Assembly (NCBI GenBank): GCA_009823395.1
Contig: CM020513.1
Location: 15,241,001-15,305,000, forward strand
Source of the DNA: Thamnaconus septentrionalis
Taxonomy: Eukaryota > Chordata > Actinopteri > Tetraodontiformes > Monacanthidae
Reading direction: 5' to 3'
Length of the DNA: 64,000 bases
Part shown: one piece after another, positions 34,431 to 46,540 of the stretch
Layout: the number at the start of each line of letters is the position of its first letter
How positions within the stretch are numbered: position 1 is the stretch's first letter
The notes under the pieces: model-generated
Databases searched by the model: none
Seen by the model: only the letters and a program-made list of their open reading frames with translations
What the model was told of the DNA's origin: nothing
Position numbers and translations under genes: made by a program

Positions 34431-36480
34431 GTCAGATTTGGTATTCCAGCCTGAGGGGGACAAAGTCAGGAATGAGTTTCTCTGCATCAGATGGAGCAAG
34501 AGTGAGGCAGGGTTGGGTAAGAAAAAAGACGTGTGTAGATGTTATTATTTGGTTGTAGAATGTCAGGTAATGTTCTGGTCTCCCATCCATGGAGGTGACG
34601 TGGGTTCAGGACAGGAGTGCATCTGATGTGGCTTTGATTCTGAAGCTGGTTAACTGCAGAAACATGGTTGGATCATCTCTGCTAGGACTTCATCACATGA
34701 ACAACAGCAGCCGTGGTTCTTTTTTTTATTTTATTTTTTTTGTCATTCAAGTTTACATTGGTCACTCACAAAACAACATGGGTTTTTGGATGAGTCATCC
34801 AGAGTTTCCATAAGAGCACAAATAGCAAACTGTGTGAATGAATCAGAAGAGAAGGAACCATGAGGAATCTTGATGAGTTCAGGGTTTGGACATCACTGCA
34901 GAGGTGGCGGTGAACGGGGTGAAGGTCACCCATTGTACAGTACGTGTGTGTTATTATGAAGCTTAATTACAATCCCCTTGGGCTCCTGTCTCTTTTCATT
35001 CAATTGAAAGCATATATGAAAATGATGTCTCTCAATAAAACATAAGATTGAGTCCAATAAATGATGCATGTGTCAATGCATAATGCATTGTTCAAGTATA
35101 TCCCGTAACATATATATTTACATTATTTAGTCCTATATGCGTGGATGCCAATTGTTTTTACCCCAGAAATGAAGTTGAACACCAGTTTGCACTTACACAG
35201 TCAATGACGTGATGTTCAGTACTAACACACAAAATCACATGACCTTGTGTTTTCTTTTTTTTGGTTGCACCACTGTAAAGAACCACCACAGAAAAGACTA
35301 TTCTTCCTGTAGCCCTTCTATTCATTCTGTTGTAAAAACCATGTTATGCAGTAATAAACGTAACTTAAATGCAATTGAAGGCAGACACTAATTGTCCAGT
35401 GATTTGAACTGTATTGTTGAAAGAAATGACAGTCGGAAGCCTTTATTCTCAATGCCAATATGTCTTAACAAAGAAAGAAAGAATGGGTGAGGTTGTGAAT
35501 GGAAATGTGGCTTCTGTGCAGGAAATTTTGACATTTTGTGTTCAAATTAAATGTCACAAAGGCTGAGGAAACATTATTGTGTGTATGTTTTATGAAAGTT
35601 TTATAAAGAATTCTGTCTATTTTTGTAACTTTTTGAGATATCTTTTTAATTGGTGGGAACATCAGTCTTTCATTTCAAAGCCTTTTGTGATAATTATCAT
35701 CGATATGTCTGTCTAACACCAAAATGGTGATTATTTTATTTCTTTCTTTGCTTTGCTCATGAGAGGGTTTTAATAACTATACTTTTTTCAAAAAACACAA
35801 ATGCACACCACTTTCATTGATCGATTTTGCACTTTTTCCCCCTTCTTTTTTATCCAATGCTTAAGACGACTCTGCAGGCTATATTTTATTAGGTGGCAAT
35901 AAGTGTTGATGTTCATGCTGTGGACAAGATAAAATCAGTCTCTATCACACATGTGATTGAAAATTGAAAATTAACAGTATTTTAACCCTGGAATTAACCC
36001 TTGAAGTCTGATGACAGCGCAAAGTAGAATGAACTGATCATCTAAATCGGGCTTTGCTGATACAAAACTGACACATGAAGCATAGACAGCATAAACATGC
36101 ACAGAATAAATCTTATTTAGTGGCTCAGGCATTATTGAAACCAAACCAGAAGGTTTTATGTCCATTTCACACTGACCATCCATGTGTATTCAACAATTGC
36201 TTCCCTGTGAAGTTTTGTCGGCTTCAACAGTAGAGCTTTTTTGAACAGGACATGTAGAAAGAAGAAGTTGAACTAAATAAATAGGATGAAATCAGATCAC
36301 AATGGCCTTGATGTCCTTCTAAGGGATTTGAGGAAAGCAACCAAGGGACAGGATAAGGGAGGACACTAACAGCTTGTATCGTTGATGGCCAAATCCCAAT
36401 CCCTGTTGTCCGTCCAAGCCGGGGGAGTATTTCCAGCTCGCAGACACACTCTGGTGTGTGGCCTCTCTGGCAGGCGGCTT
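34431..36480. other. No gene seen
   Basis: Unique AT-rich sequence with T-rich runs near 34720-34741. Only short chance frames. Confidence 0.6.
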
Positions 36481-36780
36481 GCTGAACACTTGTAATCACA
36501 CTTAGTCCGGCTATTTTTGCTTTTTGTTACCCATTTTAAATGATGGCGTTATTCCCTCTCTGGTCTCTTGTCCTTTTCTAGGGTCGATGCCGCCGCTCTC
36601 ACACGTCTTCGCAGGAGAGACATTTCCTCTTTTTATTCAACACACAGGGGGAAAGTGGAGGTATGGATCTTGCAATGATAGTGTAAATGTTGAGGCTGCA
36701 ACTGGCAGCAATCAATGGCCTTTCTCAGGTCTCATACCCTTGATCTGATTGATTGTAGGTCAATGAACTGTCACAAGAGA
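36481..36780. promoter_or_regulatory. Candidate regulatory block or exon-like segment
   Basis: A good acceptor-like pyrimidine tract ends in CTAG at 36578-36581, and GAG/GTATGG lies at 36658-36666, framing 79 bp. One forward frame stays open across it (74 codons overall) but is unrecognised. The block could equally be a non-coding element. Confidence 0.22.
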
Positions 36781-38255
36781 GCAGGTCATCATAAGAGAGG
36801 AACGTGGCTTTTTCGAAAACAAAAACTAAAATGAAACAGCGTATTCACAGAATCTGCTATTTTGTCTGTCTGTATTTTTCTTTTATATCACGATTGCATT
36901 GTCAGGAGACCAGACATTTCAAATCTGCCTGTTTTCTAGGCAGAATAGTTGGCTGGTTTAATGTGTTTGTGTGTGGAAAGAAGAATGAAACCTTTGCTTA
37001 CGCAAATGATTGACAAGGTCTGGCAGCCTTGATGCCAACCTACCAATTTAATGCTTTTCTTTACTATTATGTGTAAACTTTAAACTTTTGATCTTCAATC
37101 TACTATTCAACATAAAAGAATATTTCCTTCTTTTATGATATTGACATTTCCACATCCAAGTGATGGAAGTCTGTGTTGTAGTCACGCTCGTTGCCATGGT
37201 AACAGGAGATTGCCCTAAGTTATTCTTCTTTCCCATAACAACCATTATTTTCTCAGAACTGGGTCCATTTTTTCATTGCATGTCTGGCTTCAGGAACAAT
37301 GACTTTGGAACAACCAAAATATTTTTACTTTTTTCTTTTTTTTATTACTATTGATATTTCATGATAACAGCAATAGGTATTTCCTTGTCCCCAGTATTCA
37401 TTTTTATTGCTGCTGTTTGTAAGAGGAATTTAATAGCTGCCAATGACTTTGTTGCTCCTAAGTAATAAAAACAGATTTTAATGTGATACATCTTCTTAGT
37501 TTTTCTCAGTGAATCCTCTTTAAATAATATGTTTATTGCAAATTAGTAATTTTTTTGTTTTTAAGTTTACAAAGATTGCCCTGTTTTCCTTCTGCACATG
37601 CAGATTTGAACTCTAACATCCAGGTGATCCACCCTGACAGTCTTTCAAGAGTCTAAAAATCCCAGTTAATTGTGGCAGCATTCATCAGCAACTGCTTGTT
37701 GGACATGCAGCGTGTGTCAGGTCACCACACTGGAACCGGCTAGAGTCTTCTGTGACCTGAACATTTCTTGGCATTTAGAGGAAAAATTTGGCCATTTTTC
37801 TTTGGTAATAACAAGTTTCATGGTTTGATGTGAGCCATGAACTATGAGCTTGAGGAAAAGAGAAGAATATGATCTAAATACAGCACCATAATGATAATAC
37901 TATCACTACCCTACTTCTTCTTCTGTGCTGCACATTGCATTTTTGAATGTCAAATTCACCATTACAAGAAAAAAATATTTATGCTTGTCATTATTTTAAT
38001 TTAATGGTGCATTTTTGCATTCACTCGCAGAAAGTTTCACTATCAGGCCACAAGGTGAAATAAGTTACAAGACACTCTACGACACAACAACTGTGTAGAA
38101 CAAGCATCGACTGCAGCAATAACACAAGTGTGCAAAAGCTTTTTTTGCCCTCAAGCAAGAGAAAAAGATCAGCAAAGATGTTACAGGCAGCATCAACACT
38201 CTAATGCTACGGTTCATTTCACTAACAGATAACTTAATGACATACCTCTCTCTGT
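36781..38255. other. No gene seen
   Basis: AT-rich unique sequence with nothing recognised. Confidence 0.6.
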
Positions 38256-38672
38256 TTAGAGGCTAAATTTCTCTGAGCAGATCTGGTGCTGCCGACTGGT
38301 CCGCTGGCAACAGAGGCATCGCTCCTCCGCTGTTAAAACACTAGAGCGCTGAATGAAAGTGGCCCTGTGTGCACTTAAACGCCCACAAGAAGTTAGGACG
38401 AGGCAGCAGTAAAGGGGAACCGCACAGAAAAGCACACACACAAGCGTACCATTACAGCAATTACAACTGAGTAGTCTCATCCCTTCGCTTTTTGTTCCAT
38501 TCCGTGCTATTTTCCAAAATTCCTCTTTCAGGTTAACCACTTTGTCAACAATTGCACAAAAGGCAGAGTGGCCATTCTCGGTGGTTTTTCCACCGTCTAT
38601 TGATATTCCAGCTTCACGTTCACATCCGTTGCTCTGACATCTTACATCCTCATACGTTCGATGTGACAGCAA
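38256..38672 (-). other. 138-codon open frame, unrecognised
   Basis: Its N-terminal half has a balanced, protein-like composition (for example GGKTTENGHSAFC and VVNLKEEFWKIARNGTK). The C-terminal half is a Cys/Leu-rich string typical of chance. GTACGC after AATG at about 38447 on the minus strand could be a weak donor. No homology is recognised. Confidence 0.15.
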
Positions 38673-38680
38673 ACAAGTGG

Positions 38681-39130
38681 AGTGTGTTAACCATTGTCAG
38701 GTGGTGTTATTCCATCTACTCGCTCACCTCTCTCTTTTCACGCATCACCGTGTTATCTTCCCCATCCATCCACCCCCTTTACTCGATCACCTACTCACTC
38801 CAGGTCGCTATATCTCACACCGCTAATGTGACATTTATCTGTAATTAGACCCTTCCATATATTAATAGAAAATGATATCCCTTAAGGTCTCCCTGTCATT
38901 TGCATGGGCAGCTCTGATGATAATCAGGGTCTGTAAAAAAAAAAAAAAAAAATAAAAACACTTTCGATGACATGGGCTGTCATCCCAAATTAGCATGTGC
39001 AAAATCCTCATCAGGGTTTGACCTTCCAGAGCAAAGCTCAGACTTGCATGTGGAAAGAGAGCAGTCAGTGCACCTGCACATGAGCGCCTCCTTTTCCCTG
39101 ATCATTGAACTTTCTTTCCCATAGATAAAA
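38681..39130. promoter_or_regulatory. Candidate conserved non-coding element
   Basis: ATTTATCTGTAATTAGACCC at about 38832, ATATTAATAGAAAATG at 38857, TTTGCATGGGC at 38898 and GATGATAATCAG at 38915 lie in unique sequence. Split by a poly-A run at 38935-38952. Confidence 0.38.
38935..38952. repeat. Poly-A run
   Basis: Run of 18 A inside otherwise unique sequence. Confidence 0.9.
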
Positions 39131-39734
39131 AACAAAGATAACTCATGATTTCCTGCAAAAACATGGACTCGACTCTAGATATGTCAAGCTGATTCCTGCT
39201 TGTAAATGATTGTTTTATTGTAATTTAGTATTATTATATTTTTATTGTTCTATTGTGGCATCAATTTTATGACTCTACCACCAATAAAGGTGCAACTACA
39301 TTCAGCGATCCTGAAAGCTTCCACATAAGAACAATTTTCTAATCATGTGTGCATAAAATGTAAAATGTAATCTGCATATATATATGTTTATGTATATGTA
39401 TCCATTTGGATCCAAGCATTATGCTTATATAAAAAAAGGTCTGCTGCAGGAATGTACAATATTTAATGAGTTTTTCAGCCCCTGAAATTGAATATGAAAT
39501 GGAAAGCAAGACCTTGAAAAAGTTGAAAGAAACATATTAGTGATCATTCAATTCATTTTACTGAGTCAGAGCCCTGACCCCTCATCCCTCAACATAATCA
39601 GGTCTTTGCAAGCACTAGTTGTTTATAATAGAGCAGATGTATTTTCTCTGTGGATCTTCTCTGTTTCTCTGTGGAAACATTCCCTTTGAAAATCAAGACA
39701 GTGGCACTGGTGTACCTCAGCAAGGCTATATGTA
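39131..39734. other. No gene seen
   Basis: AT-rich unique sequence. Confidence 0.6.
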
Positions 39735-39735
39735 A

Positions 39736-39767
<32 letters not shown>
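39735..39767. repeat. Compound (CA)n(TA)n microsatellite
   Basis: About 10 CA units followed by about 5 TA units. Confidence 0.93.
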
Positions 39768-39768
<1 letters not shown>

Positions 39769-40620
39769 AAGAAGATAACAACAAATGCCACTTCCATCAC
39801 TTCTGAATGTGCACCACTTAAATGACTTCAGTGCTCAACGTCGCCTCCGCAAATTCTGGTGGCATTGCACCTCGTAGTCAGAATGAAGGTCACAGAAATA
39901 TGAATGATGAGAGCACGGATTGTGCAGGACGACTGTCTATATATACATCTGACGAAGAGCACTTGATGTTCTTCACCTATCCAAGTGAAAGGTAAAAAGA
40001 ATTAAGGAGCAAAGCTCAGCTTTAGCAGCCATGCAGCAAAATACTTGCAGCAAAATACTTCAATGACATGGAGCAAAATACTTCAGTGCCCCACTAGACT
40101 CTCTAAACAACGCTTTGTTCACAAGGAGTGGTTATTAAATCATTACAATATTTTCATGATTTTTCCCTCTAAATTCTATTCTTTTTTTCTTTTTTGTCTG
40201 ATTGCTCTGATTGTCTTCCGTCAGTCTTACACACAGTATTGTTGGTTGAATGGTATAATTGGGTGTTGGGTCAAACACTCAAGTGAGTCTGAAGTAAAAG
40301 TGTTTAGTCTTGATGGTGCACATATATCACTGTGTTGGTGTCTAAATCTATTGTATTCATCACAGCACTTCTTTAACATGGTTCTATCTCTCCAGTCTCT
40401 CTTTCCACATTCCAGGGGATTTCATTGCTGGGATATAAGATTAGATGAGTAAAGTGGTCGAGTGTGGCAGATTGGGACTTAAATGTGAGACAAAGCAATT
40501 GCATTTCATATTGAATTGGGAATAAGGGACAACATGGACTTCCCCCCACCCTGCACAGGCTCCTTTGTTTGGACTTCATGCAAAGGTCGATGAAAGTCCA
40601 GAGGAAATTGAAAGGCCATA
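39768..40620. other. No gene seen; short tandem motif
   Basis: AGCAAAATACTT occurs exactly three times at 40035-40046, 40049-40060 and 40072-40083. A 135-codon open frame starting at 40045 is unrecognised. Confidence 0.55.
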
Positions 40621-41130
40621 TCACTCAGTCTGATAACCCCTGAAGTTATGGAGCCAGTCAGCCTTTAAACGCTGACATCAGAAGCATTATTGCAGAGGAT
40701 TTCAGCTGTTCAAATTGAAGGCTTCGCTTGGAGTGCTTGGAATATTGCACCTGGGCCTATAAAATGATGAAGTTTCAAGTTCCCCCCTTCATTACAACAG
40801 CTGAAGTACTTTAAATTAGGAGAGCAGCCCACTCATGGTGGTCTCATTCCCCTACTAGCCCAAACGATCATGAACGTTCTGCAGTACAATGGATCTGGGA
40901 AACTCTGGAACAATAAACTGCATCACATGGTATGTGTAGTATGGGCTATTATCATTTGTCATTGGACTTTCAGTCCCTTTTACATAGAGTGGAGATCAGT
41001 GGGGTCAGCTTCGAAATTAGCAGGTACGTTGTTTCCTGACCCCAACAAGTTAATGAGTCTCTCAATGATAGGGTCATTCTTTTGCATCTTCATTAGTTCA
41101 GGCTGACTCCCTTTGTCTAAAGGGCATTGT
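40621..41130. promoter_or_regulatory. Strong candidate conserved non-coding element
   Basis: Unique, repeat-free sequence with GAAGCATTATTGC at about 40681, TTTAAATTAGG at 40810, TCATTACAACAGCTG at 40787, CAATAAACTG at 40910 and GTTAATGAG at 41049. It shows no coding signature. Enhancer-like by texture. Confidence 0.38.
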
Positions 41131-42640
41131 TTATATATTCTTCACCCATGGCAGAGATGGCAAATGGAGAGAGAACTGTACCAGGTCCAAAGAAGACAAA
41201 TCACCCTGCATTAACACTGTTTGCCTCAGTATAGCCGGCAGAAAGAGGAAAATGTCTTGGCAATAGCTGGGGTTCCATTAAAATGTAGAGAAAAAAATGA
41301 GCCGAATTTCCAGGAATTCATCAAGATAATGTGCATTTCTGTGCATTTCCATCCAAAAATATTTGGGGATGGTTTATCGAGATAAGCAGTCTGTGATGGA
41401 TTGCCTTTGGTCCGATGTCATTATACAAATGCAAAAGAAGAGGATGGAGGGTGGGAGCCCTTGATACACAGTGCTGTCTTTCTTGCAGCTTAAATCTAAC
41501 ATGGCGTTTCTGTTTGTTTGGTGGACTGAAGCGCTGCCACCCCCTCATCAGTCCGCACAGACCATGTGTATGTGTTTCTGGAGCACCTCTGCAGACTTTT
41601 TTTTTTTTTTTTAATGTGGGCAGATCTTGACCACATGAGAGATACTATTTAGCTGCTGTCCAATCACTAGCGAGCAGGGCAGTTCCAAGGTGGAGCCACG
41701 ACTAGAGCAGGTAACAGAGGGGAGAAGAGAGTCCAAACAGCCTCTTCAGGCTGACTAAGAGAAATGCTAGTTCTGTAAGGCCTGTCCTGCTCAAACTAGG
41801 AGTTTTTGACCAATCAAAAGGGCCCCTCTAGGAAAACTGAAATTACAGGGTTCCTGCTAAAGAACTTGCACTTGCAGGAGGGAAAGGTTTGCAGAGAGAC
41901 AATGTGGGAGGATGTCTTGTGTTCAATTTTCTAGCATGCACAAACCCAGAATAAAGTCAAACATGGATACAGGGAGGACTGTCTGGGTGGTTGCACACCA
42001 GACATCAACAGAGGACACTGTGGCCTCCTCACTGTGAGTTGAAAGAATGAGAAGTTATCATTCAATGCAGCGGAATGACAACAACTGAATTATCGTGGGC
42101 TGGTGTGCATCAAATTTAAGACCAAAAAAAAACACTTTTATCCATCGAAGCAACTTGCAGTAACTGACAGACAAAAAATGAAAATAAAGAACCATGCGAT
42201 TATCAATGTGCATGTGTGTGGCAAATGACAAGCGCTTAGCAGCTGTGTACTGGAGGGAAGAAAAAGGGTGAAAGAAAGAACACCAGGAGTCGAACCTGCA
42301 GATGCAGGCTGTATAATTTGTAGTGATAGTAAAATTTGTAGACATAACGCCTTGTATTGAGGTGTAATTATTACTTTATCATCTGCAAATACGTATCTTC
42401 ATCTGTGTGTGACTGTGCCATCAGATCTGTGCGTGTGTTCCTTATGATTTTGTATGTGCGCACTCAAATTCGCGAATGTTTAAAACCTATCTGTAAACGT
42501 GCACTGACATTTTTGTGCGTGTACATGAATCTGCAAGTTTGTATTCAGAACTGTGTTTGCGTAATCAGATTTGTGTACAGCTATACATCCTTATATCTGT
42601 ATTTTGATTTTTTTTTTTTTACACTTTTTCATTGCTGTTG
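41131..42640. other. No gene seen
   Basis: Poly-T at 41597-41612 and T-rich at 42609-42621. A lone tRNA B-box-like GGTTCGACTCC on the minus strand near 42287-42297 has no A box and no acceptor stem. A 162-codon frame at 42357 consists of low-quality Cys/Val-rich sequence. Confidence 0.55.
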
Positions 42641-43100
42641 TGTGAAAAATCCCTTTTCTAATCACCCAAGATGCTGCCTAACATGGGCTCAGTCGTTCGA
42701 GTTCAAGGTCAATAGAAACGCGCCTGCTGCGTTCGCATTGCCCAGACACACATACAGCGGTTTAGTGAGCCACCAACAGCTGCCAAAGGAAACCTTGAGC
42801 ACAGAGACCACAACGCTTCGCCTTTTACCCAGTATCCCCTCCTGAGTGCCAGCATCATGCCAGCCTCGCCAGCCCTCGTAGATTATTTGATGCTTAGACC
42901 CTCCAGTTGGTAGTTTATAATTTCCTCATCTAAAAGAGTTCCTTTTCATCCTGCTGTCCATCCATCACGGCCCTCGTGCTCCTCCGGCAGCTCCTCCGCT
43001 GCTTCTTGACGATGCTTTTGACCTTATTATAAATATTTTGACCTTTCCGTCCGGCTGTCTCCTCCAGTTGTGGACAAGGGCACATTACAGGTAAGTAATC
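42641..43100. promoter_or_regulatory. Candidate regulatory block with exon-like core
   Basis: GC-richer unique DNA. A pyrimidine tract ending CCGGCAG at 42990 and a perfect CAG/GTAAGT donor at 43088-43096 frame exactly 100 bp (42991-43090). One forward frame is open across it. On the opposite strand a 210-codon frame (43562-42930) ends in a Lys/Arg-rich string. Neither is recognised. Confidence 0.28.
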
Positions 43101-43359
43101 AGCGGAACAGAATGTCTGACAAGGAGCTCGGGAGGACGGGACAGTGGGTGGTAGAGTGCCGTAGGATGGTGAGGCCTCAGGGGCGGAAAGGCACTTGAAT
43201 GTCAGATGGGAGGTCAGAGCTATGATGGGGAGGACGTGAGAAATACAGACGAGTCGAGGCACCCTGGCGTGCTCTTCAGTGTCCAGATGACCCCTCTCAC
43301 TCGCTCGCAGCAGAAGGATGTATCTGCCAGCAACTCGGTCCATCATACTGACTTCAACA

Positions 43360-44000
43360 GCTGAGCAACATCTGTTCATTAGACTTGACAGATGAAAGTG
43401 AGGCTGGCGAAAATGAGATGAGAGAGGATTTTGGCATAATATATTGCCGCGGTAATTATGCGGTGGCGCCGGTGCCACAGCTTTTGCCGCTTGCCTCCGC
43501 AGTTTCCCCCTCAGTGCGAGGTGCCCACCGGAATGCACGGGTGGGCTTGAAAGACAAGGCAAGTGCGAGTATTAATCACGGCGTTTGCTTCATCTGTCGT
43601 GCTTCTCTTGGTTCTACCGCACTGCGCCGAAGGTCTTTCTCTCCATTATGTTGTTTGGTTGCGTTTCTTTTTTTTTGTTTTTGTTTTTTTGGCCTCCCCT
43701 CCACCGATGAAATGTCACAGTGAAATGAGCACAAAGCACTGACACGGATGATTACCTGATAAATAATGCAGCCGGCATTACCCCCACTCCATTCTTCCCG
43801 CCTTGCCCCACGTGCACGCCATGAGGTCCCTCTGCCCTCCTGCGCCTCCAGTGGACAAGACGTTGGGGGCGTTGCAGTCCACCTCGGGGACGGAGAGGAA
43901 CATTTACAATAAACATGTAAATTTTGTGCTCGCAAGTCGAGTCCTAGCAAGGACGGAAATACTGAGGTTTGAACGGACGCTGCGATTTTAGATCATCGAT
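43360..44000. promoter_or_regulatory. CpG-containing candidate element
   Basis: Unique sequence with CCGCGGTAATTATGCGG at about 43447-43463 and numerous CpGs for about 200 bp, then GATTACCTGATAAATAATGCAGCCGGCATTACC (in pieces, 43749-43782). Enhancer or weak promoter texture; no gene recognised. Confidence 0.33.
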
Positions 44001-44156
44001 CATATCAGGCATCATTTGCATTCTGAACATACTTCAAGATCAGTGTGACCAGGACCTGGACCTTCATCCCATGCAGCTGCTTAACAAGCAGGTACTTCGC
44101 TAGGACTAAAATGGAAACTGCAACAATTGCACGTAACATAAGTACTGCCAAGTGTA

Positions 44157-44221
44157 CGTTTATATATATTTATATATATATATAAACTGTATATATACAT
44201 ATACTGTATATATACATATAT
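44157..44221. repeat. TA-rich low-complexity tract
   Basis: TATATA/CATATA-type tract with the internal repeat ACTGTATATATACATAT occurring twice. Confidence 0.93.
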
Positions 44222-44879
44222 GTCGCCATGCATAATCATGTGCAAAACAAATTCGACTTTCGACTATACGACTTCAGGGCATTGAAGGTTCAATTCAATT
44301 GTAAAATGTCACATCATGAAAATGCCTCTTTTCCTATATGCGATTTTTCTTTTTTCACGAAGCAGCTCTCCTGAGAACATGCAGTGGGACGCAGGGGGCG
44401 ACATATTCCACGTGTGGAATTTATTAGGTTTGACCACCCTAGGAGGCGGGTCACGGCCCGACCTCTACATTCATGCTGCGGCTGAGGGAAGGGAATTTAA
44501 AGAAAGGTCAGCGGGAGCAGGAGCGGCAGGAAACAGAATGAAGTCATGGCTGCAGCCGTCTGAAGTTCAAACACGAACGCCTCTGTCCTTATCTGCTGCA
44601 CGGGACACGCAGCAACAGGCATCTGTGTCGCGTCAAGAATAGGTTTTTCCCTCAGTGCACAGTCGACGCTCATGACTTACAGTTTTATATTTTGTATGTG
44701 CTATGACAGGTGCTTTAAAATAAACACGTAGAATCTTTGGTGGATGGTTTTTGTCCATTAAGCCTGCAAGTTTTACTCTTTGAAAAAAAATGATTTGAAT
44801 AGAGCCACATTTTCATCTGCATCATATCTTTTATATGACCATGCACTAGCGGAGAGGAACATCGAGAAACACACTTGGC
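44222..44879. other. No gene recognised; GC-richer patch
   Basis: 44380-44640 is GC-rich, with a CTCF-core-like GCAGGGGGCG at 44391-44400 and a 108-codon unrecognised frame. The rest is AT-rich. Confidence 0.5.
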
Positions 44880-45060
44880 TGTGCTTCAAACGTCAAGCAC
44901 AAGAGCCCCTGACTTGCATTAAATTTAATTAATTTGTTCTTCATGTCCTAACAGGCAACGCTGATCTTATTTACAAGATGGTTTAATGGGCGTCTCAGTG
45001 CACCAATTAATTGCACGAGGTTTGAAAATAAAGGGAAATAATGTGAAAATTTACTCTAGA
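44880..45060. promoter_or_regulatory. Candidate conserved non-coding element
   Basis: GCATTAAATTTAATTAATTTG at about 44918 (in part), GGTTTAATGG at 44980 and CACCAATTAATTGCACG at 45001-45017, which contains a CAATTAATTG palindrome. Repeat-free. Confidence 0.38.
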
Positions 45061-45899
45061 AGTGGATAAAAAGAAAAGTAAAACAGACGGCTAACACTGT
45101 CAGAAAGAGTGGAAGGAGTTGGGGACATGCGAAGACAAGAAGGCGCTCAGTGTTAATATGTGATTTAATGATGTCAAGCCAAGACATTTAACAGAAGGTA
45201 AACGGAACTGGATGCAGAAAATGTTGAGGGGCAGGAAATAAAGGCCTGCTTATAGCATGACTACCCCACTTTCATCATCGAGCATGTTCACTGTAAAACC
45301 AACAACACACACACACACCAGTCAACAAATGTGTCAACATAAAGTCAAAGTAGAAAAGACATTTCTATTCCTTCTCTTTGTCTGAGTTCCCTCCCTTCCT
45401 GCTTCCTCAAAGCTTCTTTGGATGTTTTCTTCTTTACCATCCAACACTGCAACAGCTTTCCTCACGCTCTCGCTTTGCTTTTGAGTGGAACTTTACCCAC
45501 CAACAGTTGTTGCAAAACCTCCTACACGTTTTACAGAACCTGCAGAGAGTGCTCCTGGAGAGCTCAGACCCAAAATGACTGAGCAAAAGAATTGAGACTA
45601 ACTGGCAAAACACTGAGCATCCCCACTCCCTGCAATGCTGTTGTCTCTTAATGGAAGAAAAGTGGGCTGGTAAAATTTTCAATTCTTCATCCCAGCATTC
45701 TTGAAAAAATTATATGGGGTACATTTAAAACGAAAAAAGGTTTTATTACCAGTGCTGTGTTTGTCTAATTTAGCCTCGGATGTCACTGAGGCCTTGTCAT
45801 CTCTTAATTCTGGAACAAACAGAGGAAAGAAAAATAATTTCCCCGGAGAGAAGTATCGCCACTTGTTTGTCTATATAACCCACAAACATATCGTATTTT
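45061..45899. other. No gene seen
   Basis: Unique sequence with a short CA run at about 45304-45319. Frames up to 100 codons are unrecognised. Confidence 0.58.
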
Positions 45900-46140
45900 A
45901 TGTTTGTGTGCCGCCACAAGGAACTGCGCATGCCGCCGAAGACAATGAGATCAATCCTGATGCCGCAGAAGACAGTAAATATATAAAAACCAAAGTATCC
46001 TAATGTCTTCATAACAGCGGGGCCTTAAGCTGCAACATCATATTGGTGGAAATAAATCTTGCCGCGGAAAGAGGAAAACTCACAATTTGATTTGCTGCTT
46101 TTGTGGCATCGAGAGAGAAAAATAACCCACTTCTTTGTCA
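45900..46140. promoter_or_regulatory. Upstream flank of the CpG-rich segment
   Basis: NRF1-like TGCGCATGC at 45925-45933, a TATATAAAA stretch at about 45980-45988 and CATCATATTGG at about 46036. These motifs are of the kind found near promoters, but their link to the CpG-rich segment is inferred. Confidence 0.3.
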
Positions 46141-46534
46141 GAGAGCTCGGCGCGGCCCAGAGCTCCTGTGCCATCACAGTGGCGGCTTTAGTTCCCACTG
46201 AGCTGCGGGAATGGGCGACAGCCGCTGATCCCGCCTGGAGCGACGCCACAGCGTTGCGAGCCGTGCCCACATATTTACTACTTTTCTTCTTTGTTTTCGT
46301 CTCTTCCCCCGAACAGGAGAAGAGAGAAGAGGTTAAACGTTTAGCCGGGTGCAGAGGGTGGAAGCGGGCAGCTCTGCTCGAGGACCAAACAGAGGCCGCG
46401 AACGCGCCTCCTTCCAAGGGCAGGGCGCCAGCTGGAACGCGGCTCACTATCGCGGGCTCCTATCCATTTCACGCTGGCCGTCGCGCGGCCTCAGCTGAGA
46501 GCCGCGAGGCGAGCCTCGGACAGCTGGTTCATAG
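46141..46534 (+). promoter_or_regulatory. CpG-island-like segment with exon-like splice signals
   Basis: By manual count about 37 CpGs in 394 bp, far denser than the rest of the window, with GC content clearly above background. A long pyrimidine tract (about 46281-46310) ends in GAACAG at 46316, and AG/GTGAGG at 46535 ends the block, framing 218 bp (46317-46534). One frame is open from 46059 to 46538 (159 codons, Ala/Arg/Glu-rich) but shows no known domain. It could be a promoter with a 5' exon, a non-coding RNA exon, or an orphan CpG island acting as an enhancer. Confidence 0.4.
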
Positions 46535-46540
46535 GTGAGG

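Noticed and set aside
42287..42297. tRNA B-box-like GGTTCGACTCC on the minus strand
   Set aside because: The T-stem pairs at only 4 of 5 positions, no A box lies at the right distance, and no acceptor stem can be formed. Not a tRNA gene.
42930..43562. 210-codon minus frame
   Set aside because: Pro/Ser/Arg-rich from local GC content and unrecognised. Kept only as context for the exon-like segment.
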